Shown: positions 39,398 through 49,194, counted from the first letter of the stretch. The stretch is DNA of 60,076 nt from Bacillota bacterium (GCA_023623185.1 JAMNXV010000054.1:1-60076), one strand, 5' to 3'. Numbers and translations: made by a program. The notes: generated from the letters alone by a model not told the origin.

Positions 39398-41899
39398 ATG
39401 TTCAGCCGTTATACGGAACGGGCGCAGCGGGTGATCGTGCTGGCCCAGGACGAGGCCCGGCGTTTGAATTACGATTACGTCGGTACAGAGCACCTGCTCC
39501 TCGGGCTGATCCGGGAGGGCGAGGGCATCGCCGCCAAGGCGCTCCAGGCCCTGGGGATTCAGCTCGAGCAGGTGCGGGCCGAGGTCGAGAAGATGATCGG
39601 CAAGGGCTCCGCTTCGTCTCGCGGCGAGATCGGCTTCACGCCGCGCGCCAAGAAGGTGATGGTGGAGCTGGCCATCGAGGAGGCGCGGCTCCTGGGCCAC
39701 AATTACGTGGGCACGGAGCACATTCTCCTGGGCCTGATCCGGGAGGGCGAGGGCGTCGCCGCGCAGGTGCTGCAGAATCTGGGCGCCGACCTGGAGCGGG
39801 TGCGCAACCAGGTGATCCACCTGCTCGGCGGGGTGCCCCATCCGCCCGCGGGTTCGTCCGCGCCCGGTTCTGCGAAGGTGAAGGGGGCGAAGACCTCCAC
39901 TTCCACCCTGGACCAGTTCGGCCGCGACCTGAACCAGATGGCGCGCGACGGCAAGCTGGATCCGGTGATCGGCCGGGAGAAGGAGATCGAGCGGGTGATC
40001 CAGATTCTCTCCCGCCGCACGAAGAACAACCCGGTCCTGATCGGCGAGCCCGGCGTGGGCAAGACCGCCATCGCCGAAGGGCTGGCCCAGCGCATCGCGG
40101 ACGGGCGGGTGCCGGAGATCCTGAAGGATAAGCGGGTCGTGGCGCTGGACCTTGCCTCGCTGGTGGCCGGTTCCAAGTACCGGGGCGAGTTCGAGGAGCG
40201 GCTGAAGAAGGTCATGGAGGAGATCCGCAACGCCGGCAACGTCATCCTCTTCATCGACGAGCTGCATACCATCATCGGCGCCGGCGCCGCGGAGGGCGCG
40301 ATCGACGCCTCCAACATCCTGAAGCCGGCCCTGGCCCGCGGCGAGCTCCAGGCCATCGGCGCGACCACCATCGACGAGTACCGCAAGCACGTGGAGAAGG
40401 ACGCCGCCCTGGAGCGCCGCTTCCAGCCGGTGATGGTCGAGGAGCCGTCCCCCGAGGACGCGATCCAGATCCTGAAGGGGCTGCGGGACCGGTACGAGGC
40501 CCATCACCGGGTCGAGATCACCGATGCGGCCATCGAGGCCGCGGTGCGGCTCTCCGACCGCTTCGTCACCGACCGGTTCCTGCCGGACAAGGCCGTCGAC
40601 CTGATCGACGAGGCCGCCTCCCGGGTGCGGCTCTCCACCTTCGTGGCGCCTCCCGACCTGAAGGAGCTGGAGGATAAGCTGGAGGAGGTGCGCAAGGAGA
40701 AGGAGGCCGCCGTTCAGGGGCAGGAGTTCGAGAAGGCCGCCCGCCTGCGCGACAAGGAGACCAAGTTGAAGGAAGAGCTGGAGCGGCAGAAGAACGAGTG
40801 GCAGCAGAAGAAGGTAACCTCCAAGTCGACGGTGACGGAGGAGGACATTGCCCACATCGTCTCGCAGTGGACGGGCATTCCGGCCACGAAGCTGACCATC
40901 GACGAGTCGCAGCGCCTCCTGAACCTCGAGAAGATCCTGCACGAGAAGGTGGTGGGCCAGGAGGAGGCCGTGGCCGCGGTGGCCCGGGCCATCCGCCGTG
41001 CCCGCTCCGGGCTGAAGGATCCCAAGCGGCCCATCGGCTCCTTCATCTTCCTGGGCCCCACGGGCACGGGCAAGACCCACCTGGCCCGGGCGCTGGCGGA
41101 GGCGCTCTTCGGCGACGAGGATGCGATGATCCGCATCGACATGTCGGAGTATATGGAGCGGCACACCACCTCCCGCCTGGTGGGCGCCCCTCCCGGGTAC
41201 GTGGGCTACGACGAGGGCGGCCAGCTGACCGAGGCCGTCCGGCGGCGGCCGTACTCCGTGGTGCTGCTGGATGAGATCGAGAAGGCGCACCCCGAGGTCT
41301 TCAACATTCTGCTCCAGGTGCTGGAGGACGGCCGGCTGACCGAGGCCAAGGGGCGCACCGTGGACTTCCGGAACACGGTGATCATCATGACCTCCAACGC
41401 CGGCGCGCAGGCCATCGCCGGCGAACGGCAGCTGGGCTTCACCGTTCATGAGGACGAAAGGGAGCAGCACGAGCGGATGAAGAGCCGGGTGATGGACGAG
41501 GTGAAGCGGCTCTTCCGGCCCGAGTTCATCAACCGGCTGGACGAGATCATTATCTTCCACAGCCTGAACAAGGATCACCTGAAGCAGATCGTCAACCTGG
41601 AAGTGAAGAAGGTCGCCGACCGGCTCAAGGAGCACGGCGTGGACCTGACGATCTCCAATGCCGCCCTGGAGGTGCTGGTTGCCGAGGGTTACGACCAGAA
41701 GTACGGCGCCCGTCCGCTGCGCCGGGCCATCCAGCGGCTGCTGGAGGACCCGCTCTCGGAGGAGCTGCTCCGGAAGCCGTTCAAGTACGGCGAGCAGGTG
41801 CACGTGGACGCGGGCGAGGACGGCAAGCTCACGTTCAAGCGCACCGAGCCCTCGGCCGAGTCGGTGGGCGTGGCCAGCGGCAAGACGACGGAGGAATAG
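39398..41899 (+). CDS. clpC: ClpC AAA+ unfoldase
   Basis: 833 residues. Two Clp_N repeats at the N-terminus (each with [15 protein letters not shown]). AAA1 has Walker A GEPGVGKT (Lys about 221). The middle coiled coil has a UVR motif (about 425-460), and AAA2 has GPTGTGKT (about 559) with [15 protein letters not shown]. It unfolds substrates, including phospho-arginine proteins, for ClpP. Last gene of the CtsR operon, 41 bp after mcsB. Confidence 0.97.
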   Translation: MFSRYTERAQRVIVLAQDEARRLNYDYVGTEHLLLGLIREGEGIAAKALQALGIQLEQVRAEVEKMIGKGSASSRGEIGFTPRAKKVMVELAIEEARLLGHNYVGTEHILLGLIREGEGVAAQVLQNLGADLERVRNQVIHLLGGVPHPPAGSSAPGSAKVKGAKTSTSTLDQFGRDLNQMARDGKLDPVIGREKEIERVIQILSRRTKNNPVLIGEPGVGKTAIAEGLAQRIADGRVPEILKDKRVVALDLASLVAGSKYRGEFEERLKKVMEEIRNAGNVILFIDELHTIIGAGAAEGAIDASNILKPALARGELQAIGATTIDEYRKHVEKDAALERRFQPVMVEEPSPEDAIQILKGLRDRYEAHHRVEITDAAIEAAVRLSDRFVTDRFLPDKAVDLIDEAASRVRLSTFVAPPDLKELEDKLEEVRKEKEAAVQGQEFEKAARLRDKETKLKEELERQKNEWQQKKVTSKSTVTEEDIAHIVSQWTGIPATKLTIDESQRLLNLEKILHEKVVGQEEAVAAVARAIRRARSGLKDPKRPIGSFIFLGPTGTGKTHLARALAEALFGDEDAMIRIDMSEYMERHTTSRLVGAPPGYVGYDEGGQLTEAVRRRPYSVVLLDEIEKAHPEVFNILLQVLEDGRLTEAKGRTVDFRNTVIIMTSNAGAQAIAGERQLGFTVHEDEREQHERMKSRVMDEVKRLFRPEFINRLDEIIIFHSLNKDHLKQIVNLEVKKVADRLKEHGVDLTISNAALEVLVAEGYDQKYGARPLRRAIQRLLEDPLSEELLRKPFKYGEQVHVDAGEDGKLTFKRTEPSAESVGVASGKTTEE

Positions 41900-41928
41900 G
41901 GCAGGCACAGATCGGTCTTTCCCGGCAG

Positions 41929-41960
41929 GCGCCGGTCACCCCGCAGGGGGTGACCGGCGC
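41929..41960 (+). terminator. Strong hairpin after clpC
   Basis: A 14-bp perfect stem (41929-41942 with 41947-41960) lies 29 bp beyond clpC. No T-run follows, but it separates the stress operon from the next module. Confidence 0.7.
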
Positions 41961-42038
41961 TGCCATGTCCCTGGAAGGAATTCGATGTCCAACGTCCAAG
42001 ACAACTACCAATTATCACGTTAGGGAGGCGGAATAGTT

Positions 42039-43166
42039 GTGGCGTTGAATCGGTTCCTGGCAGGGAGGTGGGGCGTGACCCTCACCGGAATTGTGGTTGG
42101 TATCCTCGCGCCCGTATTGGTGAAGCTGGGCAACCCCGGGAACATGGGCGTGTGCGTCGCCTGTTTCACCCGCGACATCGCAGGCGCCCTGGGGCTGCAC
42201 CGGGCGGCGGCCGTGCAGTACATCCGGCCCGAGATCATCGGCATGGTGCTGGGTGCGACCATCGCCGCGGTGAGCGCGGGCGAGTGGCGCGCCCGGGGCG
42301 GTGCCTCGCCGCTGGTGCGGTACATCATGGGCATCATCGCCGCCATCGGCGCACTGGTCTTCCTGGGCTGCCCGTGGCGGGCCTTCCTTCGCATCGGCGG
42401 CGGCGACTGGAACGCCATCGTGGGTATTCTCGGCTTCGCCGCGGGCATCTGGGCAGCGACCTTCTTCCTGCGCCGGGGTTACAGCCTCGGCAAGAGCCGG
42501 CCGATGGCGCCGGTCACCGGCTGGATCATGCCGGCGGCGATGGTCGGCCTCCTGGTGCTCCTGCTGGCGGCGCCGCTCTTCGGGCGCGACGCCGACGGGA
42601 ACCCGGTCGGCCCGATCTTCTTCAGCGCCAGCGGCCCCGGCTCGCAGCACGCCGTCTGGTGGATCTCGCTCCTGGCTGCCCTGGTCATCGGTTTCCTGGG
42701 GCAGCGGAGCCGCTTCTGCTCGGTGGGGGCATTTCGAAATCTCTTCATGATCCGTGACAGCAAGCTGTTCGTGGGCGTCATTGCCCTGATCATATCCGCC
42801 GGCGTGACCAACCTGGCCCTGGGGCAGTTCAACCCCGGCTTCGCGGGCCAGCCCATCGCCCACACGGACGGGCTCTGGAACTTCATGGGCATGCTGCTGT
42901 CGGGCCTGGCCTTTGCGCTGGGCGGCGGCTGCCCCGGCCGTCAGCTCTTCCTGTCTGGCGAGGGCGACACCGACGCGGCCGTTTTCACCTTCGGCCTGCT
43001 GACCGGCGCTGCCATGGCGCACAACTTCAACCTGGCCAGCTCGGCCGCGGGCCCCTCGCCCTACGGTCCTGCGGCGGTGATCATCGGCCTGGTGATCGTG
43101 GTCATTCTGGGCTTTACCATGCGGGATGTGTCCGCGAGTGAAGACCAGTCCCGGTCTGCGGCATGA
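42039..43166 (+). CDS. yedE: YedE-family (putative selenium) transporter
   Basis: 375 residues with about ten transmembrane helices in two YeeE/YedE halves. Conserved Cys motifs are GNMGVCVACFTRDIAG, FLGCPWRAFLRI, GQRSRFCSVGAFRN and GGGCPGRQLFLSGEGD. The family transports sulfur or selenium compounds. The subtype with these motifs next to a cysteine desulfurase-like gene and DUF3343 is linked to selenium metabolism. GTG start after GGGAGGCGG. Its stop overlaps the next start (ATGA). Confidence 0.9.
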   Translation: MALNRFLAGRWGVTLTGIVVGILAPVLVKLGNPGNMGVCVACFTRDIAGALGLHRAAAVQYIRPEIIGMVLGATIAAVSAGEWRARGGASPLVRYIMGIIAAIGALVFLGCPWRAFLRIGGGDWNAIVGILGFAAGIWAATFFLRRGYSLGKSRPMAPVTGWIMPAAMVGLLVLLLAAPLFGRDADGNPVGPIFFSASGPGSQHAVWWISLLAALVIGFLGQRSRFCSVGAFRNLFMIRDSKLFVGVIALIISAGVTNLALGQFNPGFAGQPIAHTDGLWNFMGMLLSGLAFALGGGCPGRQLFLSGEGDTDAAVFTFGLLTGAAMAHNFNLASSAAGPSPYGPAAVIIGLVIVVILGFTMRDVSASEDQSRSAA

Positions 43167-44332
43167 ACAGAGACCTGATCTACCTGGACAACGCCGCCAC
43201 CTCGTGGCCCAAGCCGGAGGCGGTAGGGCGGGCGATGGTCGCGTGCCTGGAGGACGAGGCCGGAAACCCCGGCCGCTCCGGGCACCGGCTTTCGCTGGCG
43301 GCCAGCCGGCGGGTCTACGCGGTGCGCGAGGCGGTGGCACAGCTCTTCGGGGCGCCTGATCCGTTGCGGGTGATCTTCACCCACAACGCCACCTTTGCCG
43401 TCAACCTGGCCCTGGGCGGCCTGCTCTCGCCCGGCGACCGGGTGGTCTGCACGGGCATGGAGCACAACGCGGTGATGCGGCCGCTCAGGGACCTGGAGGA
43501 GCTGGGCGTCGAGGTGGTGGTCGCCCCCTGCGACGCGACGGGCCGGCTGGACCTGGAGGCCTTCGCCCGGGTGGTGGCGGCGGGCCCGACTCGGATGGTG
43601 GCCCTGAACCATGCCAGCAACGTGACCGGCACGCTCTGCCCGGTGGCCGAGGCCGCCGAGCTGGCGCACCGGGCCGGCGCCCTGGTGCTGGTGGACGCGG
43701 CCCAGAGCGCGGGATCCGTCCCGATCGACATGGCGGCCATGGGGATCGACCTCCTGGCCTTCACGGGGCACAAGGGACTGCTGGGCCCCACCGGCACCGG
43801 CGGCCTGATCCTCGGCGAGCGGGTGAACGCGGCCGAGATGCGCCCCCTGGTGCAGGGGGGCACGGGTTCGCGGTCGGCCATGGAGCGGCAGCCGCCGGAC
43901 CTGCCGGACCGGTTCGAGGCCGGCACGATCAACTTCGTGGGCATCGCCGGGCTCGGGGCGGGGCTGGAGGCCCTGGCCGACCTGGGCGGCCCAGAGGCGG
44001 TGGGCCGGTGGGAGCGGGAGCTGGCCCGGCAGCTGTGGGAGGGGCTCTCGGCCATCCCCGGAGTGCGGCTCTTCGGCACGGCCGACTTCAGCCAGCGGGT
44101 TGCGGTGGTCTCCTTCACCGTAGAGGGACGCACGGTATCGGAGGTCGGCGGCCGGCTGGACGACGAGTTCGGGATCCTCACGCGCGTGGGGCTTCACTGC
44201 GCGCCGGCGGCCCACAGGACCATCGGCACGTTCCCGACGGGAACGGTGCGGCTCTCGCCGGGTCCGTTCAACACCCCGGAGCAGATTGAACGGACGATCG
44301 CCGCCGTCCGGCGGATTGCCGAAGGGGCGTGA
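43163..44332 (+). CDS. Cysteine desulfurase-like PLP enzyme
   Basis: 389 residues of class V aminotransferase fold: N-terminal YLDNAATSWPKPEAV, PLP-binding ..DAAQSAGSVPID and the Schiff-base Lys204 in AFTGHKGLLGPTGTGG. The C-terminal catalytic-loop Cys346 lies in RVGLHCAPAAHRTIGTFPTGTVRLS. It is expected to release sulfur from cysteine or selenium from selenocysteine. Between yedE and DUF3343 in overlapping genes, a selenium-mobilising role is more likely than general Fe-S assembly. Confidence 0.92.
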   Translation: MNRDLIYLDNAATSWPKPEAVGRAMVACLEDEAGNPGRSGHRLSLAASRRVYAVREAVAQLFGAPDPLRVIFTHNATFAVNLALGGLLSPGDRVVCTGMEHNAVMRPLRDLEELGVEVVVAPCDATGRLDLEAFARVVAAGPTRMVALNHASNVTGTLCPVAEAAELAHRAGALVLVDAAQSAGSVPIDMAAMGIDLLAFTGHKGLLGPTGTGGLILGERVNAAEMRPLVQGGTGSRSAMERQPPDLPDRFEAGTINFVGIAGLGAGLEALADLGGPEAVGRWERELARQLWEGLSAIPGVRLFGTADFSQRVAVVSFTVEGRTVSEVGGRLDDEFGILTRVGLHCAPAAHRTIGTFPTGTVRLSPGPFNTPEQIERTIAAVRRIAEGA

Positions 44333-44556
44333 CGGGCGTGGACTACGGCGTGGTGCTCTTCCACACGACCTCGATGGCCCTGAAGGCGGAGAAGGTGCTG
44401 AAGGCCGGGGGGCTGGCGGTCCGGCTCATCCCCACGCCGCGGCAGTTCTCCAGCGACTGCGGCTTCGCCCTGCGCCTTGCATGGGCGGACCGCGAGCGGG
44501 CGGAGGAGCTGCTGGCTGAGGGCGGGGTGGAGACAGCGGGGCTGCACCAGCTTTGA
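44329..44556 (+). CDS. DUF3343 family protein
   Basis: 75 residues: YGVVLFHTTSMALKAEKVLK, then LIPTPRQFSSDCGFALRLAW with the conserved Cys. This matches the DUF3343 pattern, a small protein that often follows cysteine desulfurase-like and YedE genes and is thought to take part in selenium handling or putrescine-like pathways. GTG overlaps the previous stop (GTGA), so translation is coupled. Confidence 0.85.
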   Translation: MTGVDYGVVLFHTTSMALKAEKVLKAGGLAVRLIPTPRQFSSDCGFALRLAWADRERAEELLAEGGVETAGLHQL

Positions 44557-44606
44557 GCGCGCCCGGTCAGCGGATGCCGATTGCCGGACAAGCTTGAAGT
44601 TCCCTC

Positions 44607-44635
44607 TTGACGAGTCTGCCGAGAGCGGCTAGAAT
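44607..44635 (+). promoter_or_regulatory. Promoter of the T-box and aroF transcript
   Basis: TTGACG (44607-44612), 17-bp spacer, TAGAAT (44630-44635). Confidence 0.85.
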
Positions 44636-44641
44636 GAGCTT

Positions 44642-44949
44642 CAATATGAAACAGCGATGAAAGAGTAAAGTAGGCGGAAGGAAGGCCATTCAGGGAGGCG
44701 GCGCCGCAGACTGGAAGCGCCGCTATGGAGGTCCCCGCCGAAGTTCACTCCGGAGCTGCCAGCTGAACGGCCGCAGCGCTCCGCGGCCCAGTAGGCCCGG
44801 CCGGTTCTCCCACCGTTACGAGGGGGCGGTGTCGAAGAGGCTCACTCTTCCGCACCTGCAATCAGAGTGGGTCGCCGCATTCGGCGGCTCAGAAGGGTGG
44901 TACCACGGGAGTCGTGCTCTCGTCCCTTACCGGGGCGGGAGCATTTTTT
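44642..44949 (+). ncRNA. T-box riboswitch, probably phenylalanine-specific
   Basis: The leader starts with a T-box stem I signature (GATGAAAGAGTAAAGTAGGCGG). TTC at 44744-44746, in the context AAG-TTC-ACTCCGGAGC, is placed like a specifier codon (Phe). The conserved T-box AGGGTGGTACCACGGG is at 44893-44908, and the terminator hairpin at about 44915-44943 ends in six T. Uncharged tRNA-Phe would stabilise the antiterminator and switch on aroF. The Phe assignment rests on loop alignment by eye. Confidence 0.9.
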
Positions 44950-44974
44950 ATTCCAGTGAAGGAGGCGGATGAGC

Positions 44975-46039
44975 ATGGTCGAAGGTCTGACTGCGAGGGC
45001 GAAGCGCGAGGTGACCGGACGGTTTGCAGGCCTTGGGCTGGGCTCAGGCCGCCCGGTGATCATCGCGGGGCCGTGCAGTGTGGAGAGCGAGGAGCAGATT
45101 GTCGCCGCCGCCAGGGCGGTGAAGGCCGCGGGCGCCACCGCCCTCAGGGGCGGCGCGTTCAAGCCCCGCACGTCGCCGCGTTCGTTCCAGGGACTGGGAG
45201 AGGAGGGGCTGCGGCTACTGGCCGTCGCCCGTGCAGAGACGGGGCTGCCGGTGGTGACCGAGGTCATGGACACCGCGCAGATCGATCTGGTGGCCGAGTA
45301 TGCCGACGTGCTCCAGGTGGGCTCGCGCAACATGCAGAACTTCGCCCTGCTGAAGCAGGTGGGGCGGGCCGGCAAGCCGGTGATGCTGAAGCGGGGGCTG
45401 AGCGCCACCGTGGAGGAGTGGCTCTCCGCGGCCGAGTACATTCTCGACTCCGGCAACGACCAGGTGATCCTCTGTGAGCGGGGTATCCGGACGTTTGAGA
45501 CGGCAACCCGCAACACCCTGGACCTGAGCTCTGCGATTGTCGCCCGGCAGCGCTCGGGGCTGCCGGTGATCATCGACCCCAGCCATGCTGCGGGCCGGCG
45601 GGACCTGATCCCGGCGCTTTCCCGCGCCGCCCTCGCAGCTGGGATGGACGGGCTGATGATCGAGGTGCACCCCGACCCCGACCATGCGCTCTCGGACGCG
45701 CAGCAGCAGCTGACCTTCGCCGAGTTCCGCCGGGTCATGGCCGATCTGGAACTGCTCCCGGCCACCGCCCTGGAGAGCATGGAGGCGTGCCGCGCAGAGA
45801 TCGACCGGCTTGACCGGCGCATCCTGCAGCTGCTCCTGCGCCGCATGGAGGCGGTGCGTCAGGTGGGGAGAATCAAGGCCGCCGCCGGGCTGCCGGTCCT
45901 GCAGGAGGACCGGGAGCACGCCCTGCTCGACCGGCTGGTCGGCCTGGCCGGAGGCGAACTGGCCAGAGGGGACGTAGAGGCCATCTGGGGTGCGATCCTC
46001 GCCGCCTCCCGCCGGGAGCAGGAGTCTTTCCAGGGTTGA
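44975..46039 (+). CDS. aroF: DAHP synthase-chorismate mutase fusion
   Basis: 354 residues. The N-terminal domain (to about 265) is a class I-beta 3-deoxy-D-arabino-heptulosonate 7-phosphate synthase: [32 protein letters not shown] and [11 protein letters not shown]. The C-terminal domain (about 272-350) is an AroQ chorismate mutase: [20 protein letters not shown]. The enzyme opens the shikimate pathway and the mutase senses or makes prephenate. Domain order is the reverse of B. subtilis AroA. ATG 44975 lies 9 nt after GGAGG, and ATG 44969 is 3 nt away. Confidence 0.93.
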   Translation: MVEGLTARAKREVTGRFAGLGLGSGRPVIIAGPCSVESEEQIVAAARAVKAAGATALRGGAFKPRTSPRSFQGLGEEGLRLLAVARAETGLPVVTEVMDTAQIDLVAEYADVLQVGSRNMQNFALLKQVGRAGKPVMLKRGLSATVEEWLSAAEYILDSGNDQVILCERGIRTFETATRNTLDLSSAIVARQRSGLPVIIDPSHAAGRRDLIPALSRAALAAGMDGLMIEVHPDPDHALSDAQQQLTFAEFRRVMADLELLPATALESMEACRAEIDRLDRRILQLLLRRMEAVRQVGRIKAAAGLPVLQEDREHALLDRLVGLAGGELARGDVEAIWGAILAASRREQESFQG

Positions 46040-46060
46040 CCCGATCCATACGTGGCTTTC

Positions 46061-46102
46061 GGGGCTGTTCTCCGGTCCGCTGTCGGACCGGCGGACAGCC
46101 CC
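46061..46102 (+). terminator. Terminator after aroF
   Basis: A composite hairpin: GGGGCTGT/ACAGCCCC outside and CCGGTCCG/CGGACCGG inside, followed by TGTTCTT. Confidence 0.65.
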
Positions 46103-46204
46103 TGTTCTTGGGGTCAGGATCCCGGATGCATCCCCGGCTGCAGGAGGGACCCGCTTCGGTTTCGAAACAAGACCCGGACTGAGGATGACGAGGAGGCCAT
46201 GAGT

Positions 46205-47575
46205 GTGGCAAAGTCCAGGAGCGCCTTCTTCTGCCAGGAGTGCGGCTATGAATCGCCGCGGTGGATGGGGCGGTGTCCCGGCTGTGGCACCTGGAACAGC
46301 ATGGTGGAGGAGCCCGCCGCCGGATCCGGCGGGCGCGGCTCGCTCTCGCCGGGCCTGGGCCAGGGTGAGCCGCCGGTGGCGATCGGTGAGGTGGAGACAG
46401 AGGACGCGCAGCGGCTGGTGACGGGCGTGGACGAACTGGACCGCGTGCTCGGGGGCGGCATCGTGCCGGGCTCCTTCGTGCTCGTGGGCGGAGACCCGGG
46501 CATCGGCAAGTCGACGATCCTGCTGCAGCTGGCCGCCCGGGTGGCCGAGCAGCACGGCTCCGTCCTCTACGTCTCGGGCGAGGAGTCCGCCCGGCAGATC
46601 CGGCTGCGGGCTGACCGCCTGGGCACCCTGCACCCGCGCCTTCTGGTACTGGCCGAAACCAACCTGGAGGCCATCGCGCACCACGCGGCGCAGGTAGCGC
46701 CCAGCCTGCTCATCGTCGACTCCATCCAGACGGTGTTCCGGCCCGACCTGCCTTCGGCCCCGGGCTCCGTCAGCCAGGTGCGGGAGTGCGCCGCCCAGCT
46801 GCTCAGGGTGGCGAAGGGGCAGAACATCGCCGTTTTCATCGTGGGACACGTCACGAAGGAGGGCTCTCTGGCCGGCCCGCGGGTGCTGGAGCACATCGTG
46901 GATACGGTGCTCTACTTCGAAGGGGACAGGCACGCCAGCTTCCGGATTCTGCGGGCGGTGAAGAACCGGTTCGGCTCGACCAATGAGATCGGCATCTTCG
47001 AGATGCGCGACACGGGGCTGGTGCCGGTGGGCAACGCCTCTCAGCTCTTCCTCTCGGAGCGGCCGCTGGAGGTGGCGGGCTCGGTGGTGCTCCCGGCGAT
47101 GGAGGGAACCCGGCCGCTCCTGGTGGAGGTACAGGCCCTGGTGAGCGCGTCCACGTTCGTGACGCCGCGCCGGACCGCAGAGGGCATCGACCTCAACCGG
47201 CTGCAGCTGATCATCGCGGTCCTGGAGAAGCGGGTGGGCCTCCTGCTGGGAAACCACGACGCCTACGTGAAGGTGGCCGGCGGGGTGCGCCTGGCCGAAC
47301 CGGCCATCGATCTGGCCCTCGCGGTGGCGCTGGCCTCCAGCTTCCGCGACCAGCCGCCCGACGCGCGCACGGTGGTCGTGGGGGAGGTGGGGCTGGCCGG
47401 CGAGGTGCGTGCGGTGTCCCGGATCGACCAGCGCATCCGGGAGGCCGAGAAGATGGGTTTTGACCGCATGGTATTACCGCAGGCCAACCTTCGTAGCCTA
47501 TCCATTAGGACCGATCTGGAATTGGTTGGGGTGGAGACGGTGATGGAAGGGCTTGAGGCGGCCCTGAGCCGCTGA
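46205..47575 (+). CDS. radA: DNA repair ATPase RadA
   Basis: 456 residues. N-terminal zinc finger (CQECGYESPRWMGRCPGCG), a RecA-like ATPase with GGDPGIGKST (Walker A, about residue 97), the KNRFGSTNEIG motif, and a C-terminal Lon-like domain. It aids branch migration in recombination repair. GTG 46205 gives the family start MAKSRSAFFCQECG with 8-nt spacing from GAGGAGG, and ATG 46199 is the alternative. disA follows 24 bp later, as in B. subtilis. Confidence 0.95.
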   Translation: MAKSRSAFFCQECGYESPRWMGRCPGCGTWNSMVEEPAAGSGGRGSLSPGLGQGEPPVAIGEVETEDAQRLVTGVDELDRVLGGGIVPGSFVLVGGDPGIGKSTILLQLAARVAEQHGSVLYVSGEESARQIRLRADRLGTLHPRLLVLAETNLEAIAHHAAQVAPSLLIVDSIQTVFRPDLPSAPGSVSQVRECAAQLLRVAKGQNIAVFIVGHVTKEGSLAGPRVLEHIVDTVLYFEGDRHASFRILRAVKNRFGSTNEIGIFEMRDTGLVPVGNASQLFLSERPLEVAGSVVLPAMEGTRPLLVEVQALVSASTFVTPRRTAEGIDLNRLQLIIAVLEKRVGLLLGNHDAYVKVAGGVRLAEPAIDLALAVALASSFRDQPPDARTVVVGEVGLAGEVRAVSRIDQRIREAEKMGFDRMVLPQANLRSLSIRTDLELVGVETVMEGLEAALSR

Positions 47576-47599
47576 CCCCGGCGCAGGGGAGGTGCGGGG

Positions 47600-48655
47600 A
47601 TGGAGGACAGGGGCGGCTTCTGGCACGTTCTGCAGCAGCTCGCACCCGGCACCGCCCTGCGGGAGGGGCTGGAGTCCATCCTGCTGGCCAAGACCGGGTC
47701 GCTGATTGTGGTCGGCGATTCGCCGGAGGTCATGGCCTTGGTGGACGGCGGCTTCCGGCTGGACTGCGAGTTCACCCCCACGCGGCTGTACGAGCTGGCG
47801 AAGATGGACGGGGCGATCATCCTCACCCGCGATGCTCGGCGCATCCTCTACGCCAATGCCATGCTGGTACCCGACCCGTCCATCGTCAGCAACGAGACCG
47901 GCACCCGGCACCGCACGGCGGAGCGGGTGGCCAGGCAGACCGGAGAACTGGTGATCTCGATCTCGCAGCGCCGGGACCTGATCACCCTTTACAAGGGGCC
48001 GGTGAAGTACATCCTGCGGGACTTCCCGGTGATCCTGGCCAAGGCGAACCAGGCCCTGCAGACCCTGGAGAAGTACAAGCTGGTCCGGGAGCAGGCGGTC
48101 GCCCGTCTCTCCGCCCTGGAGCTGGACGATATGGTGAGCGTGCTCGACGTGGCCCTGGTGGTGCAGCGCACGGAGATGGTGCTGCGCATCGGGGCCGAGA
48201 TCGAGCGATACATCGCCGAGCTGGGCACCGAGGGGCGTCTGGTGGCGATGCAGCTGGAGGAGCTGATCGCGGGCGTGGCGGCGGAGGGGCTGCTGATCAT
48301 CCGCGACTACGCGAGCTCCGACGACGCCGGCCACGCGGCGGCCCTGCGGGACCAGATGGCTGAGTGGCCGTTCGAGGAGCTGCAAGACCTCGGGGCGATC
48401 GCGCGCCTCCTGGGAGCAGGCGCCCTGGAGAGCCCCATCGGGCCCCGGGGCTACCGGCTGCTCCGGCGCATCCCCCGCCTGCCGGCCGCCGTCATCGAGA
48501 ACCTGGTCGGCCGCTTCGGCAGGCTGCAGCGGGTGCTGAGCGCGACGCTGGAGGAGCTGGACGACGTGGAGGGCATCGGCGAGGTGCGGGCCCGCGCGAT
48601 CCAGGAGGGGCTGCGCCGGCTGCGGGCGCAGTTCACCCTCGAGCGGCAGTTGTAA
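47600..48655 (+). CDS. disA: Diadenylate cyclase DisA
   Basis: 351 residues. N-terminal DAC domain with the catalytic MDGAIIL (DGA) and GTRHRTAER (RHR) motifs, a helical spine, and a C-terminal helix-hairpin-helix DNA-binding region (LVGRFGRLQRVLSATLEELD, DDVEGIGEVRARAI). It makes c-di-AMP while scanning DNA for lesions. Coupled to radA by 24 bp. ATG start after GGGGAGGTGCGGGG. Confidence 0.96.
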   Translation: MEDRGGFWHVLQQLAPGTALREGLESILLAKTGSLIVVGDSPEVMALVDGGFRLDCEFTPTRLYELAKMDGAIILTRDARRILYANAMLVPDPSIVSNETGTRHRTAERVARQTGELVISISQRRDLITLYKGPVKYILRDFPVILAKANQALQTLEKYKLVREQAVARLSALELDDMVSVLDVALVVQRTEMVLRIGAEIERYIAELGTEGRLVAMQLEELIAGVAAEGLLIIRDYASSDDAGHAAALRDQMAEWPFEELQDLGAIARLLGAGALESPIGPRGYRLLRRIPRLPAAVIENLVGRFGRLQRVLSATLEELDDVEGIGEVRARAIQEGLRRLRAQFTLERQL

Positions 48656-48669
48656 AGGCGACGAAAAAA

Positions 48670-48691
48670 GCCCGAGCATCCACGCTCGGGC
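48670..48691. terminator. Bidirectional terminator
   Basis: GCCCGAGC/GCTCGGGC stem with a run of six A on the left and CTCTTCTC on the right, between convergent disA and the next gene. Confidence 0.85.
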
Positions 48692-48715
48692 CTCTTCTCA
48701 TTATCACGCGGAGAA

Positions 48716-49114
48716 TCAGTCGGCGAAGTTGTAGATTCCCAGGGCGGTCAGCTTCTTGTGCTCCTTCAGGAGCACGTCATACAGGTTGAGGTCGAACACA
48801 TTGCAGAGCGCGGCGAGGTAGAACAGGTTGTTGCCCAACTCGGCTTCGAGCACCTCGCGGCAGTGGTCGCAGAGCTTGCCGTCCACATGATCCATGGAAT
48901 GATCGCGAAGCTGCTCCAGCGTTGCGTCAGCGGGGTACCGCTGTCGGGTCGCGTGGATCTCCACACAGCCGCAGGAAGTCACCGATTTCGTGAGCGCCCG
49001 GTTCACGCGGGCGTTGGACTCCTGGTACTTCGCCATGATATCCAGCACGCTGCGGTGGCGGATGAGGTACTCGCTCACCGTATTCTGAAACTGGTCACAC
49101 AGCAGGTCCTTCAT
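48716..49114 (-). CDS. Conserved Firmicute protein, MazG-like C-terminus
   Basis: 132 residues. The N-terminus MKDLLCDQFQNTVSEYLIRH and a CGC motif (TSCGCVEI) are followed by a second Cys pair, KLCDHCREV, and a helix pair ending ELGNNLFYLAALCNVFDLNLYDVLLKEHKKL. That end resembles the last part of MazG-type pyrophosphohydrolases, though the catalytic EExxE motifs are not evident. The four Cys could bind zinc or a cluster. ATG 49114 is preferred, as the GTG at 49126 lies inside the AGAGGTGAG site. Function unknown. Confidence 0.8.
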   Translation of the reverse strand: MKDLLCDQFQNTVSEYLIRHRSVLDIMAKYQESNARVNRALTKSVTSCGCVEIHATRQRYPADATLEQLRDHSMDHVDGKLCDHCREVLEAELGNNLFYLAALCNVFDLNLYDVLLKEHKKLTALGIYNFAD

Positions 49115-49194
49115 CCACAGACTCACCTCTCAGTCCCGTCGCGGGTCAGGGGTGCGCAAGGCCGAAGCCGGTTGACGGATCCTGGCTTGGTTCT

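Noticed and set aside
39224-41908. 894-codon minus-strand frame opposite clpC
   Set aside because: Antisense shadow of ClpC. No recognisable domain.
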